IMG/VR virus record: IMGVR_UViG_3300021425_000111
Coordinates: 1-31,118 of that record
Length of the DNA: 31,118 nt
DNA from: a virus
Strand: one strand, 5' to 3'
Shown: positions 1-8,392 of the stretch, in pieces
How positions within the stretch are numbered: position 1 is the stretch's first letter
How the letters are laid out: each line of letters opens with the position of its first letter
Notes under the pieces: generated by a model
Databases searched by the model: none
What the model saw: only the letters and a program-made list of their open reading frames with translations
Told to the model about the DNA's origin: nothing
Translations under genes and position numbers: made by a program

Positions 1-3000
1 GTTACATCATCGGTAGTTCCGACTGATTGACCAATCGCAACCGAACCATCGGTGATTGTGACACCAGTTCCACCAGAGAAATGCGCTCTTGTTTCAGATG
101 CACTTGGGCCAGTGTATGTGATTACACCCGTACTAGAATTATAAGATGCAGAACCATCTCCACCCGCATCGGTAACGGAGAACATTGCTCGTATCTCAGC
201 AGAAGTGTGTTGATCTGATTCTGTTAAAGAGAATTCTCCTGTACCACTATTATAGGACAGGTCTCCGCCAGCACTAAACATTGCTCTGATTTGTGCGGAA
301 GTGTGTTGTGCAGAATCAGTAAATGAGAATACACCCGTACTAGAATCGTAAGATAAGTCACCCGCAGCAGAGAGTTTACCTCTCACAGCTGAGTCTGTAA
401 CTCCCGCATCAGCAACATTAATACTGAAGACACCAGTCGCTGGATTGTAGTTTAGATCACCACCCGCACTAACAGCATTCTTCGCATCACTATCGGCACG
501 AGCAGTTGTATAGTAAAGGTTAACACCCTCACTCAGATAAGAAGTCGATCTACTTTCAAGACGAATATCAAAGTCAGAATCACTTCTTGCGGTAGTATAA
601 TAAAGATTATTCCCTTCTGAGATATTAGTGGTCGATTTGGTTGTCAGACGAATATCAAAGTCAGAATCACTTCTTGATGTTGTGTAATATAGGTTACTAC
701 CCTCACCAAGATCAGATGTTGTTTTGGTAGCAAGTCTAGTATCAAAATCTGTATTTGCTCTTGCAGTGGTATAATAAAGGTTTGACCCTTCATTAATATC
801 TGAAGTGGTATTCAGTAGTGTTGTAAATGACAGATTACCGATACTCGCACTATCAGATGCAATATTAGTAATTGTACCATTAGTAATTGTACCATTAGTA
901 ATTGTGCCATTGGTGGTGGTAAGTGTTGTAATACCCGCACTGTCAATTTGTGTTTGTAATCTAGTTGAGAAGTCACTGTCAAAGTTTGCTTGAGAGTATA
1001 TGTCCTCAACATCAACCGAAAACGCACCAGTAGTAGAGTTATAGGATAAGTCACCACCCGCAGAGAACATTGCTCTGATTTGTGCAGAAGTATGTTGTGC
1101 TGAGTCTGTGAAACTAAATTCACCTGTTCCCACATTATAACTCAAATCTCCGACAGCACTAAACAGACTTCTTATGGAAGCTGGGTCTCTATCAGAATCA
1201 CTATATGAGAATTCACCAGTAGATGCATTATAACTTAGGTTACCACCCGCAGAGAACATTGCTCGTATCTGGGCAGAAGTGTGTTGTGCTGAGTCTGTGA
1301 AACTAAATTCACCAGTACTTGAGTTGTAGGATAGGTCACCACCAACACTGAATAAACTTCTAATCGATGCGGGGTCTCTATCGGAATCAGTATACGAGAA
1401 TACACCAGTTGCAGCGTTATAGGATATATTACCTGAACCGCTAAACATTCCTTTGATATTTGAAGAATCAATATTGAATGTTCCGTCAGAATAAGATAGT
1501 CCTTTATTACCCGCAAACATTCCTTTGACATTTGCAGAGTCAACATCAAATACACCCGTAGATGAATTGTATACAAGACCCTTATCTCCAGAGACATATC
1601 CACGGATTGTTGATGTGGATGTTGTATCACCCAATGCAGAGTCAAATCTCGCACGAGTGTAATACAGGTTAGACCCTTCAGTCAAGTTAGTAGTTGTATA
1701 TGGGTCAAGTGTTGCGGTGGTAACAAATGATGCACCATCAGCAGTTCCGATAGTAAGATTGCCATTGGATGAGTCGAATGAGAATGAGGACACACCCGCA
1801 ACTGCGACTGAACCCGCACTATCAAGTTGACCTTGTGCATTTACCGTGAATACAGGAATCTGTGTTGCAGAACCATATGTTCCCGCAGTGACTCCAGTGT
1901 TCGTAATAGAAATTGTGTCTGTGGCAGAATCATAGGTAATACCTGTTCCACCATCAAGAGCTGCGCCCAAGTCAGAATCAAAGTTCGCCTTGGTGTAGAC
2001 TTGTTCTACATCAAACGAGAATGTACCTGTCGAACTGTTATATGACAGGTCACCAGATGCAGCAAAGTATCCACGAATAGCGGCAATAGATGTCGCATCA
2101 CCAATCGCAGAATCAAATCTCCCACGAGTATAATAGAGATTACCACCTTCATTGATATCACTTGTTGTGTTGGTAAGGTGGTTAAATGTTAGTGTCTGAA
2201 TAGCAGCACTATCGAATGTCGCATCTGTACCAATCGTAGTAGTTGGATTCAGATTATCAATGTTCGCAGTAGTAATACCCGCAGTAACAATAGATGCATT
2301 GTTAGATGTCAGATTGTAAACTTGTTGAAGTGTGGTAGTGTCCGAATCAAGAAGTCTGTGCCAGTCACCCGCATGAGCATAGTATCCACGACCAGTGTTG
2401 TGTACATGGGCATACATACCGTGATACTGAGATGCAGACGGAAGAGACGCTTCTGAATCATAAACATTACCATACAGAATCTTACCAGTGGTCTCAAGGT
2501 TTTTGTCATCCAATGTCCAGTGACCAGCGATTTCTGACCATAGGAAAGATACATTTGCAAGGTCACCACGTTCAATCTCAATACCAGCGTCTTGGTTTGG
2601 TGTTCCTGTTGCATTAGAGTTGAGGACAATAGTGTTGTCTGCAAGATTGATAGTTTCGGTATTGACAGTTGTCTGTGTTCCTGATACAGTAAGGTTACCG
2701 TCAAGAACAGTGTTACCCGTAACTCTCAGTTCACCAATATTCGCACTATCAACAGTCGCTTGGCTTCCCGTTAAAATTACATTAGCAAGGTTGGTGATAC
2801 TCGCACTGTCAAAACTCGCTTGATTTCCAATCAGTTGCGTGTTCGCAAGGTTTGTGATGGTTGCACTATCGACAGTCGCACCATTGACCACAGTCACACC
2901 TTGGTGGAAAGTCTCGGTGATGTCAGTTCGTGCGACATCTGAATCATTGAATATAAGTCCACCTTCTTCACTATCAAATGTCAAGATGTTGGGATTGTTA

Positions 3001-3446
3001 CCAACAAAATGAATCTCAAGTGAGGACTTAGTCGAGGCGCTATCGATAACAACAAACTTACCATCACTATCTTTTAATTGAAGACTTCCGAGGTTGATTG
3101 TTGAACCAGCGAGATGCAAGTCCTTCCATTTCTTTGTTGGACTACCGAGGTCATATGCTTCATTTGAGTCGGGAACGAGATTACCAGTAAACTGATCACC
3201 CGTGAAAGTAAAGGTAAAACTAGTTGTTGAACTATCATAAGCAACACCCAAATTACTAGAACCACTAAGTTTTGTCGGTTCGTAATTCCCACTAGATGTT
3301 CTATACGAAAGGATAGTACCATCAGATTCCGTACCAACTGAAGTATCTACGCCTCCTAGATTGTCGATGGAGAAAGCACCAGACGAGATTCTTTTTATTG
3401 GTGTCCCGACAATAATCTTTTTTAGGATGATTTTATCAACGGCCAT
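1..3446 (-). CDS. Giant repeat-rich tail fibre protein (C-terminus beyond window)
   Basis: An uninterrupted frame opens at an ATG and runs off the left edge, giving at least 1148 residues. The start is preceded by AAGGG eight bases upstream, overlapping the stop of the previous gene. The N-terminus reads [16 protein letters not shown]. Around residues 285-310 there is a segment ([17 protein letters not shown]) of a kind common in marine T4-like phage fibres. The rest is repetitive. About nine modules carry the pattern [20 protein letters not shown], several with [10 protein letters not shown]. At least six copies carry EGxNLYYTxAR, four of them evenly spaced near residues 880-980. Such modules are known from long phage fibres, so a trimeric host-recognition fibre is likely. 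The receptor-binding tip would lie in the missing C-terminal part. Fibre identity is fairly secure; which fibre it is cannot be told. Confidence 0.85.
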   Translation of the reverse strand, partial: MAVDKIILKKIIVGTPIKRISSGAFSIDNLGGVDTSVGTESDGTILSYRTSSGNYEPTKLSGSSNLGVAYDSSTTSFTFTFTGDQFTGNLVPDSNEAYDLGSPTKKWKDLHLAGSTINLGSLQLKDSDGKFVVIDSASTKSSLEIHFVGNNPNILTFDSEEGGLIFNDSDVARTDITETFHQGVTVVNGATVDSATITNLANTQLIGNQASFDSASITNLANVILTGSQATVDSANIGELRVTGNTVLDGNLTVSGTQTTVNTETINLADNTIVLNSNATGTPNQDAGIEIERGDLANVSFLWSEIAGHWTLDDKNLETTGKILYGNVYDSEASLPSASQYHGMYAHVHNTGRGYYAHAGDWHRLLDSDTTTLQQVYNLTSNNASIVTAGITTANIDNLNPTTTIGTDATFDSAAIQTLTFNHLTNTTSDINEGGNLYYTRGRFDSAIGDATSIAAIRGYFAASGDLSYNSSTGTFSFDVEQVYTKANFDSDLGAALDGGTGITYDSATDTISITNTGVTAGTYGSATQIPVFTVNAQGQLDSAGSVAVAGVSSFSFDSSNGNLTIGTADGASFVTTATLDPYTTTNLTEGSNLYYTRARFDSALGDTTSTSTIRGYVSGDKGLVYNSSTGVFDVDSANVKGMFAGNKGLSYSDGTFNIDSSNIKGMFSGSGNISYNAATGVFSYTDSDRDPASIRSLFSVGGDLSYNSSTGEFSFTDSAQHTSAQIRAMFSAGGNLSYNASTGEFSYSDSDRDPASIRSLFSAVGDLSYNVGTGEFSFTDSAQHTSAQIRAMFSAGGDLSYNSTTGAFSVDVEDIYSQANFDSDFSTRLQTQIDSAGITTLTTTNGTITNGTITNGTITNIASDSASIGNLSFTTLLNTTSDINEGSNLYYTTARANTDFDTRLATKTTSDLGEGSNLYYTTSRSDSDFDIRLTTKSTTNISEGNNLYYTTARSDSDFDIRLESRSTSYLSEGVNLYYTTARADSDAKNAVSAGGDLNYNPATGVFSINVADAGVTDSAVRGKLSAAGDLSYDSSTGVFSFTDSAQHTSAQIRAMFSAGGDLSYNSGTGEFSLTESDQHTSAEIRAMFSVTDAGGDGSASYNSSTGVITYTGPSASETRAHFSGGTGVTITDGSVAIGQSVGTTDDV
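480..800 (-). repeat. Four in-frame NLYYT fibre modules
   Basis: Four successive modules of about 84-90 bases each encode EGxNLYYTTxRxDSDFDxRL with small variations. Further single copies of NLYYT lie near bases 1655 and 2140. They are coding repeats of the giant fibre and probably form its shaft. Confidence 0.8.
864..908 (-). repeat. Three tandem 15-bp units encoding GTITN
   Basis: The 15-base unit attagtaattgtacc occurs three times in a row; the third copy has one change. It encodes three GTITN pentapeptides within the giant fibre, so gain or loss of a unit would keep the frame. Confidence 0.85.
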
Positions 3447-3456
3447 TATTGTTCCC

Positions 3457-3825
3457 TTATTTTGTCACTGAAGGTGAGACTTCAATTTGTCCTTCAAGGA
3501 CTCTTTGGATTATTGTGTTGGAATCACTATCCACATAGGATAGTTCGACATCGTAGACATAACGACCACGAGTCTTTAATGAATCGGTTTGGGTATTAGT
3601 TAAAGACAGACTAATTACTCCGTCTTCTGGAGGAGACATTACATTGGCACTGAAACTTAATGTATCGGGATCGCCCGCAGAATCAGTATAACTTCTTTTC
3701 ATTCTTGCGGCAATTTGTCTGCCAGTTAGATCGTATGCACTACCACTATCATGTGCAAGGTGGAGTTCGATTGCAACATCTGCCCCTTGGTTGATAATGA
3801 TATCTTCGTAATTTGGTGCTGCCAT
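3457..3825 (-). CDS. Small virion structural protein, probably fibre- or baseplate-associated
   Basis: A 122-residue acidic protein beginning [21 protein letters not shown] do not recognise a named family with certainty. The opening, an early ADVAIEL strand, a central [12 protein letters not shown] and a late GRYVYDVEL followed by [14 protein letters not shown] suggest a single beta-sandwich domain like those found in small phage baseplate or fibre adaptor proteins. It is the first gene after a late promoter and lies ten bases upstream of the giant fibre gene, so it may help attach or fold that fibre. The ribosome-binding signal is weak (GGGTAATTCTAA before ATG). No signal peptide or membrane segment is seen. 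Confidence 0.7.
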   Translation of the reverse strand: MAAPNYEDIIINQGADVAIELHLAHDSGSAYDLTGRQIAARMKRSYTDSAGDPDTLSFSANVMSPPEDGVISLSLTNTQTDSLKTRGRYVYDVELSYVDSDSNTIIQRVLEGQIEVSPSVTK

Positions 3826-3861
3826 TTAGAATTACCCATATAAAAACATTTCTTATGTTGT

Positions 3862-3869
3862 TATTTATA
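3862..3869 (-). promoter_or_regulatory. T4-type late promoter (TATAAATA)
   Basis: An exact TATAAATA box read on the minus strand lies in the 64-base gap after the 2OG-oxygenase-like gene. It leaves 36 bases before the ATG of the 122-residue gene. T4 late promoters need only this octamer around -10, recognised by the phage sigma factor gp55. It would drive the small structural gene and the giant fibre. Confidence 0.75.
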
Positions 3870-3889
3870 AGGATTCTGAGTCTAACAAA

Positions 3890-4558
3890 CTAGTAATCTG
3901 ACATTATTTCTTCGATGATTTCGTCTTGCAGACCCATAGACATATCAGTGCGGTCAAACATATATGAGACGGTGATTCTCCAACAGTCTGTTTCGGCTGC
4001 ATGATAGACACGATTATACCAAGGTTCACCATAAGCACCAAAGTATCCTGCCTTACATTGCCATCCTTGAACATCTTGCATAACAACTTCATTGCCAGTA
4101 TGACCATCAATGTACTTGAAACATCCATCACCTGTCTCTGACCAAGTGAAGATTAGATTGTATGCAGATGCGTTTGCATTATTATGCCATGAGATGAATC
4201 CATCGGGTGGATACATCTGTGTCAATGCATTGTTTCGTGTGCATAGAATTTGACAAAGTTGTGCATTATATTCAGCGTATCTTTCAATCAGGTTTGCCGC
4301 TTCTTGATTTTTTCCTGATCTGGGTTCTAATCGGTCTCCTTTCAATGAATAAGAACGAACATAATCTGGATACCCCTCATGGTCTAAATCCATTGCAACA
4401 ATTTCATCACGGTATAGATCACTCATCCATCTTTGTCTATCAGAAGTTTCACCGTTTAGTCGCAAAGTATTTGCGACAACATCCTTGTTATCATAATACC
4501 ACAAGAAATTGTTGAGTGCTTCTAATAATTCTTTATTGTTTATGGGAATGTTCTTCAT
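3890..4558 (-). CDS. 2OG-Fe(II) oxygenase-like protein with HxN motif
   Basis: A 222-residue protein whose C-terminal half reads as a double-stranded beta-helix oxygenase: FISWHNNAN at 121-129, then YNLIFTWSE, GCFKYIDG, and VYHAAETDCWRITVSYMF at 184-201. H125 and H186 fit the two iron-binding histidines, and R194 fits the 2-oxoglutarate-binding arginine. The usual acidic ligand of HxD is asparagine here (N127). Such oxygenases are frequent in marine T4-like phages and are thought to hydroxylate proteins or small molecules; the substrate here is unknown. The start overlaps the stop of the glycosyltransferase gene (ATGA), so the two are probably translated together. The family is fairly likely; activity is doubtful until the HxN change is understood. 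Confidence 0.7.
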   Translation of the reverse strand: MKNIPINNKELLEALNNFLWYYDNKDVVANTLRLNGETSDRQRWMSDLYRDEIVAMDLDHEGYPDYVRSYSLKGDRLEPRSGKNQEAANLIERYAEYNAQLCQILCTRNNALTQMYPPDGFISWHNNANASAYNLIFTWSETGDGCFKYIDGHTGNEVVMQDVQGWQCKAGYFGAYGEPWYNRVYHAAETDCWRITVSYMFDRTDMSMGLQDEIIEEIMSDY

Positions 4559-5313
4559 ACTATAAGTTTGTCTTTCGTCAAAGACCCAGAATAATGTCTA
4601 AGAATAGGTGGTTTACCTTCGATTGATTTCAAACATTCGTATTGATATTGTGTGAAATAGTTCCAACGAATATCGTCATGGAAGAAACCGATCTTCAAGT
4701 CTTTGTACTTATCCATCTTCTCTGTCATATACCACAGAGTTGTTTGGTCAAAGTGTTTTAGGTCTTTATCAAATTGTTCCTTTTCAAAACCAGTTGGTTG
4801 CCACATATTGTTATATTGTTTATTGAATAGTTCAAACCATTCTTCCATAAACTCACGAACCAATGGGTTGCCACTTCTATAGAGACAGACTCCACCACAT
4901 AAAGTAAACTGTTCTGTACGACCCTCGTATTTGAACTCACGAATCGCATAATACTTGGAGCGTTCTGGTGTCAGTTCATGAAACACCAAATCACGGTCAC
5001 CAAGTTCGTCCCAGACTTTCATGATGTCTTCGTGTTCACAATCCATATCAGCATCAACATACATGGTAACATCATAAGGAGATTGCGACATACCCCACAG
5101 TTTTGCACGATAGTGATTATCACAGAAAATAATCTGGTCAGCTTCGTCAGCACGATCATCAACGAATCGTTCTTCGGTTACCAAACAGATTTTTGCTTCT
5201 GGATAGAAGTCTTTGATTGACTCTATTAAGTTAACTGCATATGTATAGAAGTTTTGATTTCTTGATGCTACTATTACAAAACCTTTACTTGGTGTTGTCA
5301 TCTTCAAGGGCAT
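4555..5313 (-). CDS. GT-A type glycosyltransferase
   Basis: A 252-residue protein with a Rossmann-like opening (GFVIVASRNQNFYTYAVNLI, 11-30), a metal- and nucleotide-sugar-binding DAD motif in MYVDADMDC (D87, D89), a CGGVCLYR loop at 139-146 and a C-terminal LRHYSGSLTKDK. This order fits GT-A glycosyltransferases, which transfer sugars from nucleotide donors. It is co-expressed with the oxygenase-like gene downstream and overlaps the coiled-coil gene upstream. The first ATG overlaps that gene by 29 bases and has an AAGG almost touching it. An ATG four codons later (MTTPSKGFV, base 5301) has a better-placed AAGG about 12 bases upstream and may be the true start. The acceptor is unknown; virion fibre protein or cell-surface glycan are both possible. 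Confidence 0.8.
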   Translation of the reverse strand: MPLKMTTPSKGFVIVASRNQNFYTYAVNLIESIKDFYPEAKICLVTEERFVDDRADEADQIIFCDNHYRAKLWGMSQSPYDVTMYVDADMDCEHEDIMKVWDELGDRDLVFHELTPERSKYYAIREFKYEGRTEQFTLCGGVCLYRSGNPLVREFMEEWFELFNKQYNNMWQPTGFEKEQFDKDLKHFDQTTLWYMTEKMDKYKDLKIGFFHDDIRWNYFTQYQYECLKSIEGKPPILRHYSGSLTKDKLIV

Positions 5314-5734
5314 CCTTCACAATCATCATAGCATATAGATTCACTTCTGGAATCGACTTAGAGCGTCTCAGTTTAGATTTCAACAGACGGTTTTTAGATT
5401 CTTTGATTTCTGGAATCTCAAAAGTTTCGAGTTTGTACTCAAAGAGTTGTTCTAATTTCTTGGCACGTTCGTGTTCAAGTTTCTTTTGTTTCTCAAGTTC
5501 AGCCTCCGCCTGTTTCTTTTCCAGACGCTTCTTACTTGATGCATCAATCACATCTTCTCCAAGAAATGCAATCACTTCTTGGAACATTTCATTCTCTGAA
5601 CCATCTTCATTGAGTTTATTTAATTTATGAACTTGACGAATCTGACGATTTTCGATTTCTTCTTCACTAATGCAATTCAATAATTCTTTCTTGGGAGTTT
5701 CCCAGAACGCATTATCTAACCATTTTCTTGCCAT
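5285..5734 (-). CDS. Unrecognised coiled-coil protein
   Basis: A 149-residue, highly charged protein with no family I can name. It opens MARKWLDNAFWETPKKELLN. Residues about 80-120 form a dense Lys/Glu/Leu stretch (KKRLEKKQAEAELEKQKK) that should be a long helix or coiled coil. It ends LYAMMIVKDALEDDNTK. A strong ribosome-binding site (TAGGAG, seven bases from ATG) supports the start. It is the first of three overlapping genes with the glycosyltransferase and the oxygenase-like protein, which suggests a shared task, such as scaffolding the enzymes or serving as a fibre-assembly chaperone. This is inference from position only. Confidence 0.7.
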   Translation of the reverse strand: MARKWLDNAFWETPKKELLNCISEEEIENRQIRQVHKLNKLNEDGSENEMFQEVIAFLGEDVIDASSKKRLEKKQAEAELEKQKKLEHERAKKLEQLFEYKLETFEIPEIKESKNRLLKSKLRRSKSIPEVNLYAMMIVKDALEDDNTK

Positions 5735-5772
5735 TGCAAATCTCCTAAATGTTTAAATTATATATATCAAAA

Positions 5773-8376
5773 TTATGCGGTTCTTTGATATAAAGTATAT
5801 GTTGTGATTATAGATGTTCCCGAATCAATTGTTGTACCTACATAGTTGCCCACATAGTTACCACCATAGTTACCCACATAGTTACCTACGAAGTTGCCGA
5901 TATAGTTACCTGTAAAGTCTCCAACAAAGTTACCTGTGAAGTTGCCCACATAGTTACCTGTAAAGTCTCCAACAAAGTTCCCACCGAAATCACCAGTAAA
6001 AGTTGTCGTTGAGGTTCTTGTTCTACTGTAGTTACTTGAACGAAATACTGTACTCGTTCTAGTAAATACCGCAAGAGAATTTCTGGTAGAGTCTCTTGTA
6101 AAGGTTTGGTTAAAATTACTGTCTCGTGTTCTCTGATAATTCGCACTGTATATTGATGTTCTTGTTCTAGAATAATCGGCTGAGTATGTTGAAACACGAG
6201 TCCGTGAATAATCGGCAGTGAAACTTCTGTTGTAGTTACCAAGATACTGACCAGAGAAGTCACCCGTATAGTTTACGACATTATTTCTGGTATAGTCTGC
6301 GCTGTAATTACGAGAATAGTTACCAACATAATTACCCACAAAGTCGCCTGCATAGGTAGTAGCACGATTGCGTGTATAGTCTGCGCTGTAATTACGAGAA
6401 TAGTTACCAGTGTAATCACCAAGAAAGTTACCAGTGTAATTAGTCGCTCTGGTTCTTTGGTAATTGGCGCTGTAATTACGACCATAGTTACCAGTGTAAT
6501 CACCAGTGAAGTTGCCAGTGTAATTACCCGCAAAGTCGCCAAGATAGTTACTACTGCGATATCTTATGTAATCACCTTGGAAGTTACCAGTGTAATTACC
6601 CGAAAAGTCGCCAAGATAGTTTACTAGACGATTTCTTATATATGCTCTTGCATAATTCCCTTGGTAATTCCCTGCACGATTTCGTGTAAAATCGAATTCT
6701 CCGTAAATATTGTTGTTAACATAGTTACCAACGAAAGTTACTCCACGATTACGAATAAACGCACGAGCATAGTTGCCCTGATAATAACGTCCATAGTTTG
6801 TGTTACGGTCTCTGGTATATGTAGTAGCACGAGTTCTACTATAATTACCAGTGAAAGACCGAGCGTAATTTGTATTTCTGTCTCTGTTATATGCGGTTGC
6901 TCTGGTTCTTTGGTAGTTGGCACTAAAGTTACGAGAATAGTTACCAGTGTAATCACCAAGAAAGTTACCAGTGTAATTAGTCGCTCTGGTTCTTTGGTAG
7001 TTGGCACTAAAGGCACGACCATAGTTGCCCACATAGTTACCAGTAAAATCACCAACAAAATTTGTTATACGAGTGCGTGTATAGTCTGCACTAAAGGCAC
7101 GACCATAGTTGCCCACATAATTGCCCGTGAAATCGCCTGCATATGTGGTTACCCTTGTTCTGGAATACTCAGCCGAATATGCACGAGCATAATTACCCGC
7201 ATAGTTACCTATGAAGTTTCTGGAATAGTTACCAGTATATTCGCCCGCAAAGTTTCTTGAGTAGTTACCAGTGTAATCACCAAGAAAACTTGCGACAAAA
7301 TCACCCACATAGTCGGCTATGTAATTACCAGCGAAGAACCTAGTATAATCACCAGTATAATTTTGAGCGAAGCTCCTTGAATAGTTACCAACATAATCGG
7401 TATTTCTTGAGAATGTGTTGGTACTGGTTCTGGTCGAATCTACTGTATTATTTCTTGTGAATGTATTAGTACTGTCTCTGGTAGAATCTGCTGTACTATT
7501 TCTTGTGTAATCTGTTGCTCTAGTTCTTGTATAATCTGTTACTCTAGTTCTTGTATAATCCGCAGAATAATCGGTGTTTGTTAGATCGTATCTGGTATCT
7601 GTTGCAATTCCTCTTGCAGTCCATGTCCCCGTATCTGTTGGAGCGCCTTGGACATTACTTCTTAATTGGTATGTTCCTATACCCGCAGAACCATTCATTG
7701 CACGAGACTGGACTCTTGAACCAAAGGTGGAACGTATCTCCGCATCGGTCATCTCTTGGAGACCTTGGAAAGAACCAGTCAATCCTGAAGACCGTTTGAT
7801 TGCAACAGGTCTTACTGCTGTTGGTGAAGTCATGGAAGACTTGACATAAAGATTGTATGCCGTTCCAGCAGTATTTGTTCGAAGTCTATCTTCAAACACA
7901 TTCGATTTATATGTTGAGTATGTTCCGTCTGGTGCAGACGAACCCAATTTAAACACGCCTGGATATTCTGATACTGCAATACGAGATAGGAGCCTATCTG
8001 AAAGAGTGTCTACCTCTCCCGAATCAAGTTCATGAATTTCTGCTGTTCCGCCATTGTCGGTGAATTCAATAGGATATCTAAAAGTAGATGCAATAGGAGC
8101 GACACCCTCTTTTTGATACAAAGAGGTTGTTGTTTGTGTAACAGGAACATTACCATTAGAGAACCCGTGAGTGCCGGGCCCATCACCAAAGTTAGTATCT
8201 GTGTATGTACCAATTGAAGTACTACCAGAACTTGAGGCAGTAAGGGCATACACATCACTAGAATCCAACCCAGCAAGATGCAACCCTGCCTGATATGCAA
8301 GATAGTTCTCTTCTGTGGTTGTTATCTCTTTAAGGTCACCATTAGTGCCTTCGAGTTTTAGTGCAGTAGTTCCCAT
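5773..8376 (-). CDS. Tetrapeptide-repeat virion/fibre protein, paralogue A (867 aa)
   Basis: The N-terminal 265 residues are non-repetitive and include TEENYLAYQAGLHLA (22-36), ISRIA-to-EYPGVFKL and SFQGLQEMTDAEIRS segments. From about 270 to 847 the chain is made of four-residue units of the form (N/D/T)-(Y/F)-x-(G/R/A), for example NYTG, DYSR and NFVG, with some RTRx units; that is about 145 units. The last 20 residues (TTIDSGTSIITTYTLYQRTA) are non-repetitive. The N-domain and C-terminal tail match those of the neighbouring 717-residue protein. I infer a long, thin fibre or sheath-like appendage, with the N-domain as attachment site and the tail as cap or trimerisation element. No enzyme motif or membrane segment is seen. 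It starts with GAGG four bases before ATG. Confidence 0.85.
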   Translation of the reverse strand: MGTTALKLEGTNGDLKEITTTEENYLAYQAGLHLAGLDSSDVYALTASSSGSTSIGTYTDTNFGDGPGTHGFSNGNVPVTQTTTSLYQKEGVAPIASTFRYPIEFTDNGGTAEIHELDSGEVDTLSDRLLSRIAVSEYPGVFKLGSSAPDGTYSTYKSNVFEDRLRTNTAGTAYNLYVKSSMTSPTAVRPVAIKRSSGLTGSFQGLQEMTDAEIRSTFGSRVQSRAMNGSAGIGTYQLRSNVQGAPTDTGTWTARGIATDTRYDLTNTDYSADYTRTRVTDYTRTRATDYTRNSTADSTRDSTNTFTRNNTVDSTRTSTNTFSRNTDYVGNYSRSFAQNYTGDYTRFFAGNYIADYVGDFVASFLGDYTGNYSRNFAGEYTGNYSRNFIGNYAGNYARAYSAEYSRTRVTTYAGDFTGNYVGNYGRAFSADYTRTRITNFVGDFTGNYVGNYGRAFSANYQRTRATNYTGNFLGDYTGNYSRNFSANYQRTRATAYNRDRNTNYARSFTGNYSRTRATTYTRDRNTNYGRYYQGNYARAFIRNRGVTFVGNYVNNNIYGEFDFTRNRAGNYQGNYARAYIRNRLVNYLGDFSGNYTGNFQGDYIRYRSSNYLGDFAGNYTGNFTGDYTGNYGRNYSANYQRTRATNYTGNFLGDYTGNYSRNYSADYTRNRATTYAGDFVGNYVGNYSRNYSADYTRNNVVNYTGDFSGQYLGNYNRSFTADYSRTRVSTYSADYSRTRTSIYSANYQRTRDSNFNQTFTRDSTRNSLAVFTRTSTVFRSSNYSRTRTSTTTFTGDFGGNFVGDFTGNYVGNFTGNFVGDFTGNYIGNFVGNYVGNYGGNYVGNYVGTTIDSGTSIITTYTLYQRTA
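5836..7569 (-). repeat. Coding region of period-12 tetrapeptide repeats (paralogue A)
   Basis: A 12-base coding periodicity gives aromatic-x-Gly/Arg-Asn/Asp units. Larger units are also duplicated, including a perfect 71-base direct repeat (6392-6462 and 6929-6999). Breaks in phase occur, for example around NNNIYGEFDF. Confidence 0.9.
6392..6462 (-). repeat. 71-bp direct repeat, copy 1 (copy 2 at 6929-6999)
   Basis: Both copies read ttacgagaatagttaccagt at the left and end with gctctggttctttggta, and I find no mismatch over 71 bases. The offset is 537 bases (179 codons), so the reading frame is kept, but it is not a multiple of 12. Confidence 0.85.
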
Positions 8377-8384
8377 AACACCTC

Positions 8385-8392
8385 TATTTATG
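8385..8392 (-). promoter_or_regulatory. Late-promoter-like box (CATAAATA)
   Basis: Seven of eight bases match TATAAATA on the minus strand, overlapping the stop codon of the 717-residue gene. Only eight bases separate it from the ATG of the 867-residue gene, so a transcript from it would have almost no leader. It may be a chance match. Confidence 0.3.

Noticed and set aside
5751-5769. AT-rich gtttaaattatatatatca between the 867- and 149-residue genes as a promoter
   Set aside because: It does not contain the TATAAATA octamer; only a loose match (ATATATAA) is seen, so support is too weak to annotate.
6661-7260. A 199-codon plus-strand open frame opposite the tetrapeptide repeats
   Set aside because: The repetitive antisense product (TSIVCVTV-like) arises from the 12-base repeat on the other strand.
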